Assembly: GCA_023402355.1 (NCBI GenBank)
Contig: JAEXCG010000123.1
Span: 1-8,276 of the forward strand
DNA from: Bacillota bacterium
GTDB lineage: Bacteria; Bacillota; Clostridia; Christensenellales; Aristaeellaceae
DNA length: 8,276 nt
Direction of reading: 5' to 3'
In this document: positions 1 through 5,834 of the stretch, piece after piece
Layout: each line of letters opens with the position of its first letter
Numbering within the stretch: position 1 is the stretch's first letter
Position numbers and translations under genes: made by a program
The notes under the pieces: generated by a model
Databases searched by the model: none
Told to the model about the DNA's origin: nothing
What the model saw: only the letters and a program-made list of their open reading frames with translations

Positions 1-69
1 CACCTGCACTTTGAAACGCTGCAGGACGGGGAAGCGGTCGATCCGCGCACGCTGCTGGCGGATTCGTGA
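1..69 (+). CDS. M23 family metallopeptidase (LytM-type), C-terminal end only
   Basis: Frame 1 is open from the window edge to a TGA at 67-69 and encodes 22 residues, HLHFETLQDGEAVDPRTLLADS. HLHFE followed by a short charged stretch and then VDPxxxL is the characteristic end of M23 (LytM/peptidase M23) zinc endopeptidases. The HxH motif supplies a zinc ligand and an active-site histidine. Such enzymes cut peptide cross-bridges in peptidoglycan outside the membrane, and many firmicute copies are sporulation or cell-separation enzymes or degenerate activators. The rest of the gene, including the HxxxD motif that would show whether it is catalytic, lies outside the window. No clear terminator separates it from the glmS promoter. 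Family assignment rests on one short but distinctive motif. Confidence 0.8.
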   Translation, partial: HLHFETLQDGEAVDPRTLLADS

Positions 70-89
70 CGCATTTGCGCAGGCGAAAA

Positions 90-118
90 TTGCATCACGC
101 GGCGTTTTCACGTATAAT
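90..118 (+). promoter_or_regulatory. Probable sigma-A promoter of glmS
   Basis: A perfect -10 hexamer TATAAT at 113-118 is preceded, after a 17-base spacer, by TTGCAT at 90-95 (TTG of the -35 conserved). This predicts transcription starting near 124-126 and a leader of about 134 bases before the glmS ATG at 259. It lies 20 bases after the stop of the peptidase gene, so glmS probably has its own transcript. Confidence 0.65.
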
Positions 119-137
119 AAAAACCGGACGTCGGCGC

Positions 138-247
138 GCTGTGCACGAACTGCGCAGCCCAACGGCGGCGCCTGAATAACGGTCTGCCCCGGGCGGGGCC
201 GGAGAACCCGGCGCCCGTGAAGCCCGCCGCGCGGACCGAAAGCTCGG
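138..247 (+). promoter_or_regulatory. Structured GC-rich 5' leader of glmS
   Basis: Several inverted repeats can be read by eye. A 7-bp stem pairs 138-144 with 152-158 around a 7-base loop. A long-range stem pairs 180-186 with 232-238 (one G-U). It encloses hairpins 186-190/195-199 and 198-202/208-212, which share bases and so compete. A small hairpin CCGA (236-239)/TCGG (244-247) would cover the first two bases of the GGAGG ribosome binding site at 246-250. It uses bases of the long-range stem, so the two are mutually exclusive. The expected glmS ribozyme core of many Firmicutes (GACGAGG, and a UCGGCGG-type segment) is not visible. The pairings are seen in the sequence; any regulatory switch is inference. 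Confidence 0.4.
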
Positions 248-258
248 AGGAACTGAAT

Positions 259-2091
259 ATGTGTGGAATCGTCGGAACGGTCGGTAAGGCCGACGCGACG
301 CCCATCCTGCTCGAAGGCCTGTCGCGGCTCGAATACCGCGGCTACGATTCGGCGGGCGTCGCGGTGATGCAAGATGGAAAGCTCTGCGTCGAAAAGGCGA
401 AGGGCCGCCTGGACAACCTGCGGGGCCGCCTCGAGGAACGGCCGCTGCACGGCACGCTCGGCATCGGGCACACGCGCTGGGCAACCCATGGCGAGCCCTC
501 GGACGTCAACTCGCACCCGCATACCGATGTCAAGGGCGAGATCGCCGTCGTGCACAACGGCATCATCGAGAACTACGCCCAGCTCAAGCGCTTTCTGGAG
601 CGGGAGGGCTGCGCGTTCGTCTCCTCGACGGACACGGAGGTCGTGGCGCACCTCATCAATTACTACGACAAGGGCGACATTCGTCGCGCCATCGAGCAGG
701 CGCTGCACCGCATCGAGGGGTCCTACGCGCTGGGCATCCTCTGTCAGCGGGAGCCGGACACCCTGTACTGCGTGCGCAAGGACAGCCCGCTGGTCGTAGG
801 TCTCGGCGAGGGGCAGCAGTTCATCGCCTCGGACATCCCGGCGATTCTTTCTCATACCCGCGACGTCTACTTCCTTGGCGACCGCGAGATCGCGGTGCTG
901 AAGGCGGACGGCGTGTCCGTATACGACGCCTATGGGCGCAGACGGACGGACCTGCAGCCCTTTCACGTCGATTGGGACGTGGCGTCGGCGGAAAAGGGCG
1001 GATACCCGCATTTCATGCTCAAGGAGATCATGGAGGAACCGCGTGCGCTTTCGGAGACACTTCGCTCGCACGTGGACCTGACGAACCTCACCATTCAGCA
1101 GGAGGGCATGCCGGACGAGGCGGAGGCCCGCGCGCTTTCGCGCGTGTTCATCGTGGCCTGCGGCACGGCCTATCACGCGGGCGTCGTGGGCAAGTACGTG
1201 CTCGAGCAGCTCACGGGTCTTTCGGTCACGGTAGACATCGCCAGCGAGTACCGCTATCGCCCGCAGAAGCTGGGCAGGGACGACCTCTTCCTCGTCATCA
1301 GCCAGTCCGGCGAGACGGCGGACACCCTCGCCGCGCTGCGCGAGGCCAGGCGCCAAGGAGCGAAGGTAGCGGCGATCACGAACGTCGTGGGCTCCTCGGT
1401 CGCCCGCGAGGCGGACCGCGTGCTGTATACCTGGGCGGGTCCGGAAATCGCCGTGGCCTCCACCAAGGCGTACATCACGCAGCTTTTGCTGCTGACGCTG
1501 CTGGGCGTGGACCTCGCGCTCAAGCGCGGCGAGATGGACGGGGAAACGGCGCGGAACCTTCTGCGGGAGATGCAGGCCCTGCCGGAAAAGGCGCAGAAGA
1601 CGGTGGAGACGCACGAGCGCATGCAGCGCTTCGCGGCGCGTCACTTCGACCTGCGGCACGTATTCTACATCGGCCGCGGCATGGACTGGGCGCTGGCGAT
1701 GGAGGCTTCGCTCAAGCTCAAGGAGATCAGCTACATCTTCTCCGAGGCTTACGCGGCGGGCGAGCTCAAGCACGGCACCATCGCCCTGATCGAGCCGGGA
1801 ACGCTGGTCGTCGCCCTGTGCACGCAGAGCGCCCTGCTCGATAAGACGCGCTCCAACATCAAGGAGGTGCGCGCGCGCGGCGCGAGCGTGCTGTGCGTGC
1901 AGCGCGAGAGCGACGGCAAGGCGGAGGCGGACATCGCCGACAAGACCTGGTTCATCCCGGACGCGCCGGACCTGCTGATGCCGATGCTCGCGGTCATACC
2001 GATGCAGCTGCTCGCCTATTACATGGCGGTCAGCAAGGGCTGCGACGTCGATCGGCCGCGCAACCTGGCCAAATCCGTGACGGTTGAATGA
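259..2091 (+). CDS. glmS: Glutamine–fructose-6-phosphate aminotransferase (isomerizing)
   Basis: GlmS makes glucosamine-6-phosphate from fructose-6-phosphate and glutamine in the cytoplasm. It is the entry step to UDP-GlcNAc for peptidoglycan and other surface glycans. The 610-residue product matches the usual family length. The N-terminal glutaminase domain (about 2-240) starts MCGIVG, exposing the nucleophile Cys2 after Met removal. It contains HTRWATHG (71-78), HNGIIENY (99-106) and SSTDTEV (122-128). The first SIS sugar-isomerase domain (about 285-420) shows ACGTAYHAG (300-308), ISQSGETADT (348-357) and ASTKAYITQ (400-408). The second (about 460-595) shows GRGMDWALAMEASLKLKEISY and Glu489, with His505 in ELKHGT. 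The C-terminus DRPRNLAKSVTVE carries the catalytic lysine Lys604. The start at 259 is fixed by Cys2 and by GGAGG at 246-250. Upstream starts in this frame (from 217) would block exposure of Cys2. Confidence 0.98.
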   Translation: MCGIVGTVGKADATPILLEGLSRLEYRGYDSAGVAVMQDGKLCVEKAKGRLDNLRGRLEERPLHGTLGIGHTRWATHGEPSDVNSHPHTDVKGEIAVVHNGIIENYAQLKRFLEREGCAFVSSTDTEVVAHLINYYDKGDIRRAIEQALHRIEGSYALGILCQREPDTLYCVRKDSPLVVGLGEGQQFIASDIPAILSHTRDVYFLGDREIAVLKADGVSVYDAYGRRRTDLQPFHVDWDVASAEKGGYPHFMLKEIMEEPRALSETLRSHVDLTNLTIQQEGMPDEAEARALSRVFIVACGTAYHAGVVGKYVLEQLTGLSVTVDIASEYRYRPQKLGRDDLFLVISQSGETADTLAALREARRQGAKVAAITNVVGSSVAREADRVLYTWAGPEIAVASTKAYITQLLLLTLLGVDLALKRGEMDGETARNLLREMQALPEKAQKTVETHERMQRFAARHFDLRHVFYIGRGMDWALAMEASLKLKEISYIFSEAYAAGELKHGTIALIEPGTLVVALCTQSALLDKTRSNIKEVRARGASVLCVQRESDGKAEADIADKTWFIPDAPDLLMPMLAVIPMQLLAYYMAVSKGCDVDRPRNLAKSVTVE

Positions 2092-2100
2092 TCTGGAAAA

Positions 2101-2149
2101 GGAGCGGGCGGCGCTTCCCGAAGAGGGGAGCTGCCGCCCGCTCCCTTTT
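2101..2149 (+). terminator. Strong intrinsic terminator after glmS, probably bidirectional
   Basis: A perfect 12-bp stem pairs 2101-2112 with 2133-2144. It extends inward by 2113-2119/2125-2131 (one G-U) around a GAAGA loop, with TTTT at 2146-2149. On the other strand the same stem is followed by four T (AAAA at 2097-2100 on the given strand). It could therefore also stop transcription of the convergent XRE gene that ends at 2187. Confidence 0.9.
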
Positions 2150-2186
2150 GCGCGCGGGGGGACCCTGACCAAAAGAAGCCGGGCAC

Positions 2187-2471
2187 TCACATTTTTTTGC
2201 GCTTTAAGCAATCCGCCATCCGGATGAGGATTTCCTGCTCGTCCGGCGCAAGCCCCTCCATGACGAGCACCGCGCCGACGTCGCGGCAGAGGATGTAATC
2301 CGTCGTCACGTGAAAAATGTCCGCCAGTTCCATGAGATAGAGAACCGACGGACAGGAAATCCCCATTTCCCAGGCGTTGACTGCGCTGCGCGAAATGCCG
2401 AGGCGCTTGGCGAGCTGGGACTGGGTCAGCCCGCTCTGCCGGCGAAGCGCCGCAATGCGCTCTGCGATCAT
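2187..2471 (-). CDS. Small XRE-family helix-turn-helix transcriptional regulator
   Basis: A 94-residue DNA-binding protein. Residues about 3-62 form an HTH_3/XRE (Cro/CI-like) domain: IAALRRQSGLTQSQLAKRLG, then ISRSAVNAWEMG (recognition helix region), then PSVLYLMELADIFHVTTDYIL. The last part is the typical SinR/Xre ending normally read as TTDYLLG. A short C-terminal tail (about 70-94) looks helical and basic (DCLKRKK) and may mediate dimerisation; no ligand-binding domain is present. I chose the ATG whose codon occupies 2469-2471 because an AGAGGTG ribosome binding site (complement of 2478-2484) sits six bases upstream. The open frame continues to 2630, but that extension is not protein-like and crosses the promoter region. 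The gene is convergent with glmS and divergent from the secreted repeat protein gene. The shared intergenic space holds near-palindromes that are candidate binding sites. It is most likely a repressor of itself and its neighbours; effector unknown. Confidence 0.88.
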   Translation of the reverse strand: MIAERIAALRRQSGLTQSQLAKRLGISRSAVNAWEMGISCPSVLYLMELADIFHVTTDYILCRDVGAVLVMEGLAPDEQEILIRMADCLKRKKM

Positions 2472-2509
2472 GCTGTTCACCTCTCTGGGCTCAGCATACC
2501 CAATTACAG

Positions 2510-2541
2510 ATGATATAGCATTATCGAAAATGATATTACAA
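2510..2541. promoter_or_regulatory. Candidate XRE operator pair in the divergent promoter region
   Basis: ATGATATAGCAT at 2510-2521 fits a 12-base near-palindrome ATGnTATAnCAT; only positions 4 and 9 are asymmetric. The same 12 bases occur at 3755-3766. A degenerate copy, ATGATATTACAA (9 of 12 identical), lies at 2530-2541, exactly 20 bases further on, so both would face the same side of the helix. The first overlaps the likely -10 of the regulator gene. The second ends one base before the -35 of the divergent gene. Assignment to the adjacent XRE protein is inference from position. Confidence 0.5.
2512..2541 (-). promoter_or_regulatory. Possible promoter of the XRE regulator gene
   Basis: Read on the minus strand, TTGTAA (complement of 2536-2541) and TATATC (complement of 2512-2517) are separated by 18 bases, roughly 40 bases before the start codon. 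Both hexamers are imperfect, so other -10 registers in this AT-rich stretch are possible. The -10 lies within the ATGnTATAnCAT palindrome at 2510-2521, consistent with autorepression. Confidence 0.4.
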
Positions 2542-2542
2542 A

Positions 2543-2572
2543 TTGACAACGTCCCCGAAACCGTGATAGAAT
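2543..2572 (+). promoter_or_regulatory. Sigma-A promoter of the secreted repeat protein gene
   Basis: A consensus -35 TTGACA (2543-2548), an 18-base spacer and a -10 TAGAAT (2567-2572, five of six) predict a start near 2579 and a leader of about 78 bases. The region is AT-rich compared with the flanking genes. Confidence 0.75.
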
Positions 2573-2656
2573 GCGGAAAGAAGGCGCAGAAAAAAGGGTT
2601 TTGTCCCCAGTTTACAGAAAAAGAACGCATTGGATTGTAGGAGGGGCGTGCAGAAT

Positions 2657-3568
2657 ATGCGGTTAAAAATGCTGGCTTTCATGGCGCTGCTGTTGGCGCT
2701 GCCCCTTCTCGCGCGGGCGCAGGATGCGCAGGAGGTGCTCAGGCAGATCGAAGAGGCGGACAAGAACACGATCATCGAGCTGAGCGAGGACTTGGAAATG
2801 ACCGGGGTGCTGCGAAACGCGCACGGGGCGGAGATCACGCTGCAGGGCGTCGCGGAGCAGCCTGTGCGCCTGTACGGGCTGTCGATCGACCGGGGGACGT
2901 TTTACATCGACAACGCGGCGGTGCTGCCCTCGCCCAGAGGCGGAGAGGACAAGACCGCGCTGGTGATTCACGGGGAAGCGGACGTGACGATACGCCACAA
3001 CGCCGCCGTACAGGGAGACGTATCGCTGGCGAGCGAGGAGACGGTCTTTTTCCGGTGCTACGGCGACGTGGCGGGCACCGTGAACGCGTCGGGCGGCGCG
3101 GGCGCGCAGATCAACGTCGTAAACCCCGGCAGGATCGAGCGGCTCTCCCTGCGCGGCCGGGACGCGTGGATGCACTTTTCCAATACAGGGCTGGTCGAGG
3201 CGGGGGTGTACCTCTCCGCCTCCGGCAGCGAGGGCGGCGTGACGCTGAGCAATGCGCAGGAGGCGGTGATCGCGGGCAGCGTGACCTGCCGCGCGAACCA
3301 CTATCGGGGCGGTTACGCAGCCGTGACGATCGAGAACGAGGGCCGGATCGGGGGCGGCGTGGAGTCCGCCGGGACAGCGGTGCTGGTCGATTACGGCCAG
3401 GTTCAGGGCGGCATCAGGACGCGGCGGGGCGAGCGGGCGGAAGGGTTTATCTACGTGTACCTGCCGCGGGTTTCCCCCGACGACGCGAGAACGCGGGCGC
3501 GCGCCTGCCATCTTGCCTACAAGCACTATCAGGTGGACCCAAGAGACGTCTGCTTTCGCTTTGAATGA
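2657..3568 (+). CDS. Secreted protein of unknown function with beta-solenoid-like repeats
   Basis: I do not recognise a named family in this 303-residue protein. Residues 1-21 form a clear Sec signal peptide: RLK, a leucine-rich core, then ALPLLARA with likely cleavage before Gln22. There is no lipobox, sortase motif or later membrane segment, so it is probably released or held at the surface non-covalently. Residues about 23-60 resemble the start of adhesin-like right-handed beta-helix proteins. From about 110 to 257 there are short irregular repeats of the form N-x-G-x-[IV]-x-x-G-[VI] followed by a beta-like stretch. They start near Asn156, Asn176, Asn199, Asn227 and Asp245 (NPGRIERLSL, NTGLVEAGVYL, NEGRIGGGVES, DYGQVQGGIRT), suggesting stacked rungs. 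The C-terminus (about 270-303) is different in character. ATG 2657 is preceded by AGGAGGGG (2639-2646). An upstream TTG at 2630 would put that site inside the gene and spoil the signal peptide. It is a single-gene transcript between its own promoter and terminator, divergent from the XRE gene. Confidence 0.85.
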   Translation: MRLKMLAFMALLLALPLLARAQDAQEVLRQIEEADKNTIIELSEDLEMTGVLRNAHGAEITLQGVAEQPVRLYGLSIDRGTFYIDNAAVLPSPRGGEDKTALVIHGEADVTIRHNAAVQGDVSLASEETVFFRCYGDVAGTVNASGGAGAQINVVNPGRIERLSLRGRDAWMHFSNTGLVEAGVYLSASGSEGGVTLSNAQEAVIAGSVTCRANHYRGGYAAVTIENEGRIGGGVESAGTAVLVDYGQVQGGIRTRRGERAEGFIYVYLPRVSPDDARTRARACHLAYKHYQVDPRDVCFRFE

Positions 3569-3594
3569 GACGGCTGGACGCTACAGAAGAAAAA

Positions 3595-3622
3595 CGCCTG
3601 TCTGTGTAAGCGGGCGTTTTTT
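3595..3622 (+). terminator. Intrinsic terminator after the secreted repeat protein gene
   Basis: Stem 3595-3600/3611-3616 (CGCCTG with CGGGCG, one G-U), ten-base loop, then six T at 3617-3622. A run of A just before the stem (3591-3594) can pair with the T-run. It lies 26 bases after the stop codon. Confidence 0.85.
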
Positions 3623-3730
3623 GCATGGGAAGGCGCCGGAAATTCGCCGGTGAACGGCCGAGGAAGGGGAGCGTCTTGCCGCCTGACGGCACCCCAAACA
3701 GCAGCTCAACACGAAAAAACAGAAAATCCC

Positions 3731-3759
3731 TTTACATTTGACGTGATTTTGCCTATGAT
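3731..3759 (+). promoter_or_regulatory. Sigma-A promoter of the three-gene secreted-protein operon
   Basis: TTTACA (3731-3736) and TATGAT (3754-3759), each five of six to consensus, have an ideal 17-base spacer. This predicts a start near 3766 and a leader of about 45 bases before the GTG at 3811. An alternative pairing (TTGACG 3738-3743 with TAGCAT 3761-3766, also 17 bases) is weaker. Nothing else gene-like is visible between the terminator at 3622 and this promoter. Confidence 0.7.
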
Positions 3760-3766
3760 ATAGCAT
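3755..3766. promoter_or_regulatory. Candidate XRE operator over the operon promoter -10
   Basis: ATGATATAGCAT here is identical over 12 bases to the site at 2510-2521 beside the XRE gene. It covers most of the -10 and reaches the predicted transcription start. That is a position at which a bound protein would block RNA polymerase. The link to the XRE protein is inferred. Confidence 0.5.
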
Positions 3767-3810
3767 AAATTTGGAAATCCTAGGATGAAAGTTCAGAGAA
3801 GGAGCGTGGT

Positions 3811-4608
3811 GTGAGGATGAGGAGGCTGTGCTGGGCAGTCGCACTGATCATGTGCCTGCTGACTCCCCTTGATTGTTTGTCGGAATTTGCCCTGCGAGGT
3901 TACGACCGCGAGGCCGGGTATCAGTATGTGGAGCTGGGCAGCTTCAGCCAGGACGAGGACGGCACGGAGCGCCCCATCCTATGGCGCGTTCTTTGCGCGG
4001 AGCAGGGGGAAGCGTACCTTCTGAGCGAGTACATTCTGTTCAACAATCGGGTGCATCCGGATGACGACGCCTACGCCGCTTCGGGCGGCGCGTGGAATCG
4101 GACGGAGCTGTTCGCGCTGCTCAACGGCCCCTTTGCGGGAAACCCGCTGCCTGCCGCGGAGCGCGAGGCGCTGCTGCGAAAGCAGCGCCTGGGGCGCGTG
4201 CATATCGCGGAGACCTGCTTTAAGGACGAGGCCTTCACGCCGCTGGAGCAGTCGAGGCTCGTGGAAGACGCGGCGCTCGGCATGATCTTCCTGCCCTCGT
4301 CGGACGATTTGAACAACCCGGCCTACGGCTTCGGCACGGAGAAGGCGCGAAGGGGCTATGGGACGCCCTATGCGCTCGCCAACGGCCTCTTCCTCTACGG
4401 CAACGGTTCCAGCCCGTACTGGATGCGCACGCAGTCGACCTCCTTCAAGTACGGCACGCGCTGCACGAAGGTGGGCGGCAAAATCGGCTACATCCGCTGC
4501 GTGGTCATGAACGAAGGCTGCCGCCCGGCGGTGCGCCTGAAGCTGTCGGGCCTTACGCCCGTGGGCGGGGATGGCAGCCTGGAATCCCCCTACGTGCTGG
4601 ACAGGTGA
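3811..4608 (+). CDS. Secreted DUF6273-type domain protein
   Basis: A 265-residue exported protein. Residues 1-25 form a signal peptide (MRMRRLCWAV, hydrophobic core, ending near CLSEFA). Cysteines are present but no good lipobox, so release by signal peptidase I is likelier than lipidation. The mature part follows the DUF6273 pattern: YVELGSF (39-45), ILWRVLCAEQGEAYLLSEYIL (56-76), WNRTELFALLNGPF (95-108), FLPSSDDL (160-167), TPYALANG (185-192), YWMRTQST (203-210) and RPAVRLKLSG (238-247). The tail GDGSLESPYVL is also typical. The family is common in exported or cell-surface proteins of gut Clostridia; no biochemical role is established to my knowledge. GTG 3811 is chosen because AAGGAG (3799-3804) lies six bases upstream; ATG 3817 is an alternative two codons later. 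It is first in an operon, and its stop overlaps the start region of the deacetylase gene. Confidence 0.8.
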   Translation: MRMRRLCWAVALIMCLLTPLDCLSEFALRGYDREAGYQYVELGSFSQDEDGTERPILWRVLCAEQGEAYLLSEYILFNNRVHPDDDAYAASGGAWNRTELFALLNGPFAGNPLPAAEREALLRKQRLGRVHIAETCFKDEAFTPLEQSRLVEDAALGMIFLPSSDDLNNPAYGFGTEKARRGYGTPYALANGLFLYGNGSSPYWMRTQSTSFKYGTRCTKVGGKIGYIRCVVMNEGCRPAVRLKLSGLTPVGGDGSLESPYVLDR

Positions 4609-4613
4609 TGAGC

Positions 4614-5834
4614 ATGAAGCGGAGAATTCAGACCGCGCTCCTGTACCTGCTGGTGCTGCTGGGCATGGCCCTGGCGGAGGGCGCGGCGGCCGAAGCGCCC
4701 GCGGAGGATATCACGGCGCAGTGCACGTTTTTCGGGAACAGCAAAAACAGCGCAGGGCGCCTGTACGACCGCGATTACACGACGTTTTGGAGGAGCGACG
4801 AGGAACGGGGCGCATCCCTCGACATCACGCTGCCCGAAGGGCGGGAAGCCGCGTACCTGTACATCTGCTTTGCCGACCTGCCGAGGTCGTGGGCGGTGGA
4901 GGCGTGCGCGGAGGGGGAAACCTGGCGCACGCTGTACGAGGGCGGACAGGCGTATCACCACGTCGTCGTCGAGCTCGGCGGCGAGCGCCGCCTCCGCCTG
5001 ACCGACACGAGCGGCAAAAAGGCGGCGCTTGGGTTCAACGAGCTCTTCGTCTTTACGGCGGGCAGACTCCCGGACTGGGTTCAGCGGTGGGAGCCGACGC
5101 CGGAAAAGGCCGACCTGCTGGTGCTCGCCGCGCATCCGGACGACGAAATCCTCTTCTTCGGCGGCACGATACCGACCTATGCGGGCGAGCGGGGGAAAGA
5201 CGTGGTGGTCGCGTACATGACGTATTCCAACACCACGCGCCGGAGCGAGCTGCTCAACGCGCTGTGGCGGATGGGGGTTCGGCAGTACCCGGTCATCGGA
5301 ACGTTTTACGACACCTATACGCGCAAGCTGGAGGACGCCTATGCGCGCTGGCGAAAGACCGATACGCGCGCCTTCGTGATGGAGCTCGTCAGGCGCTATA
5401 AGCCCGACGTCGTGCTCACCCACGACGTGAACGGCGAATACGGGCACGGCGCGCACAAGCTCTGCGCGGACGTGGCGCGCTACTGCGTGGAGCGCGCGGG
5501 CGACGCAGCTGTCCTGCCCGAACTGGCGGAGCGCTACGGCGTATGGGAGGTCAAGAAGCTCTACCTGCACCTCCACGGTGAAAACGCCCTGAAGATGGAC
5601 TGGCGAAAGCCGCTCTCGGCGTTCGGCGGCCGGACGAGCCTGGAGGTCGCTCAGGAGGCGTACCGGCTGCACGTCACCCAGCAGCGGACGAAGTTTGAGG
5701 TGACGGACGAGGGCAAGACGAGCTGCGCGCGCTTCGGCCTCGCCTACACGCGCGTGGGGCCGGACGTGAAGAAGGACGACTTTTTCGAGAACATCGAATC
5801 AGGCGACAGCGGCAGGGGAGGCGGTACAATATGA
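4614..5834 (+). CDS. Secreted PIG-L family deacetylase with N-terminal discoidin-like domain
   Basis: A 406-residue exported protein. Residues 1-22 are a signal peptide (MKRRIQT, then a leucine-rich core ending MALAEG). Residues about 32-148 resemble an F5/8 type C (discoidin-like) carbohydrate-binding module, including NSAGRLYDRDYTTFWRSDE and GFNELFVF. Residues about 165-390 are a PIG-L/LmbE deacetylase, zinc enzymes that usually remove the acetyl group from N-acetylglucosamine in various conjugates. The first zinc motif AHPDDE is intact: His174, Asp177 as ligand and Asp176 as probable base. So is the second, HDVNGEYGHGAH (270-281), with HxxH at 278-281. It should therefore be catalytic, acting outside the membrane; the substrate is unknown. 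ATG 4614 lies six bases after AGGTG (4603-4607). ATG 4608, overlapping the previous stop, and GTG 4605 are alternatives. Its stop overlaps the next start in ATGA (5831-5834), so the two are translationally coupled. Confidence 0.9.
   Translation: MKRRIQTALLYLLVLLGMALAEGAAAEAPAEDITAQCTFFGNSKNSAGRLYDRDYTTFWRSDEERGASLDITLPEGREAAYLYICFADLPRSWAVEACAEGETWRTLYEGGQAYHHVVVELGGERRLRLTDTSGKKAALGFNELFVFTAGRLPDWVQRWEPTPEKADLLVLAAHPDDEILFFGGTIPTYAGERGKDVVVAYMTYSNTTRRSELLNALWRMGVRQYPVIGTFYDTYTRKLEDAYARWRKTDTRAFVMELVRRYKPDVVLTHDVNGEYGHGAHKLCADVARYCVERAGDAAVLPELAERYGVWEVKKLYLHLHGENALKMDWRKPLSAFGGRTSLEVAQEAYRLHVTQQRTKFEVTDEGKTSCARFGLAYTRVGPDVKKDDFFENIESGDSGRGGGTI

Noticed and set aside
119..258. A glmS ribozyme in the leader
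   Set aside because: A GCGCC segment (168-172) recalls the cleavage-site end of the ribozyme, but the GACGAGG and UCGGCGG-type core elements are not found. By eye I cannot support it; a covariance-model search would decide.
972..1844. A 290-codon plus-strand open frame inside glmS in another frame
   Set aside because: It lies fully within the unambiguous glmS reading frame and reads as Gly/Arg/Ala-rich nonsense.
2472..2630. N-terminal extension of the XRE protein by 53 residues
   Set aside because: The frame is open, but the extension crosses the divergent promoters, has no ribosome binding site and does not resemble XRE proteins; the internal ATG has an AGAGGTG site at good spacing.
2663..3526. 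A 287-codon open frame on the minus strand opposite the secreted repeat protein
   Set aside because: The plus-strand frame has a promoter, a strong ribosome binding site, a signal peptide and a terminator; the opposite frame has none and has shadow composition.
4590..5672. A 360-codon open frame on the minus strand opposite the deacetylase gene
   Set aside because: It is antisense to a gene with intact PIG-L motifs, rich in Arg, Ala, Val and His as expected for a GC-rich shadow frame, and has no ribosome binding site or family resemblance.
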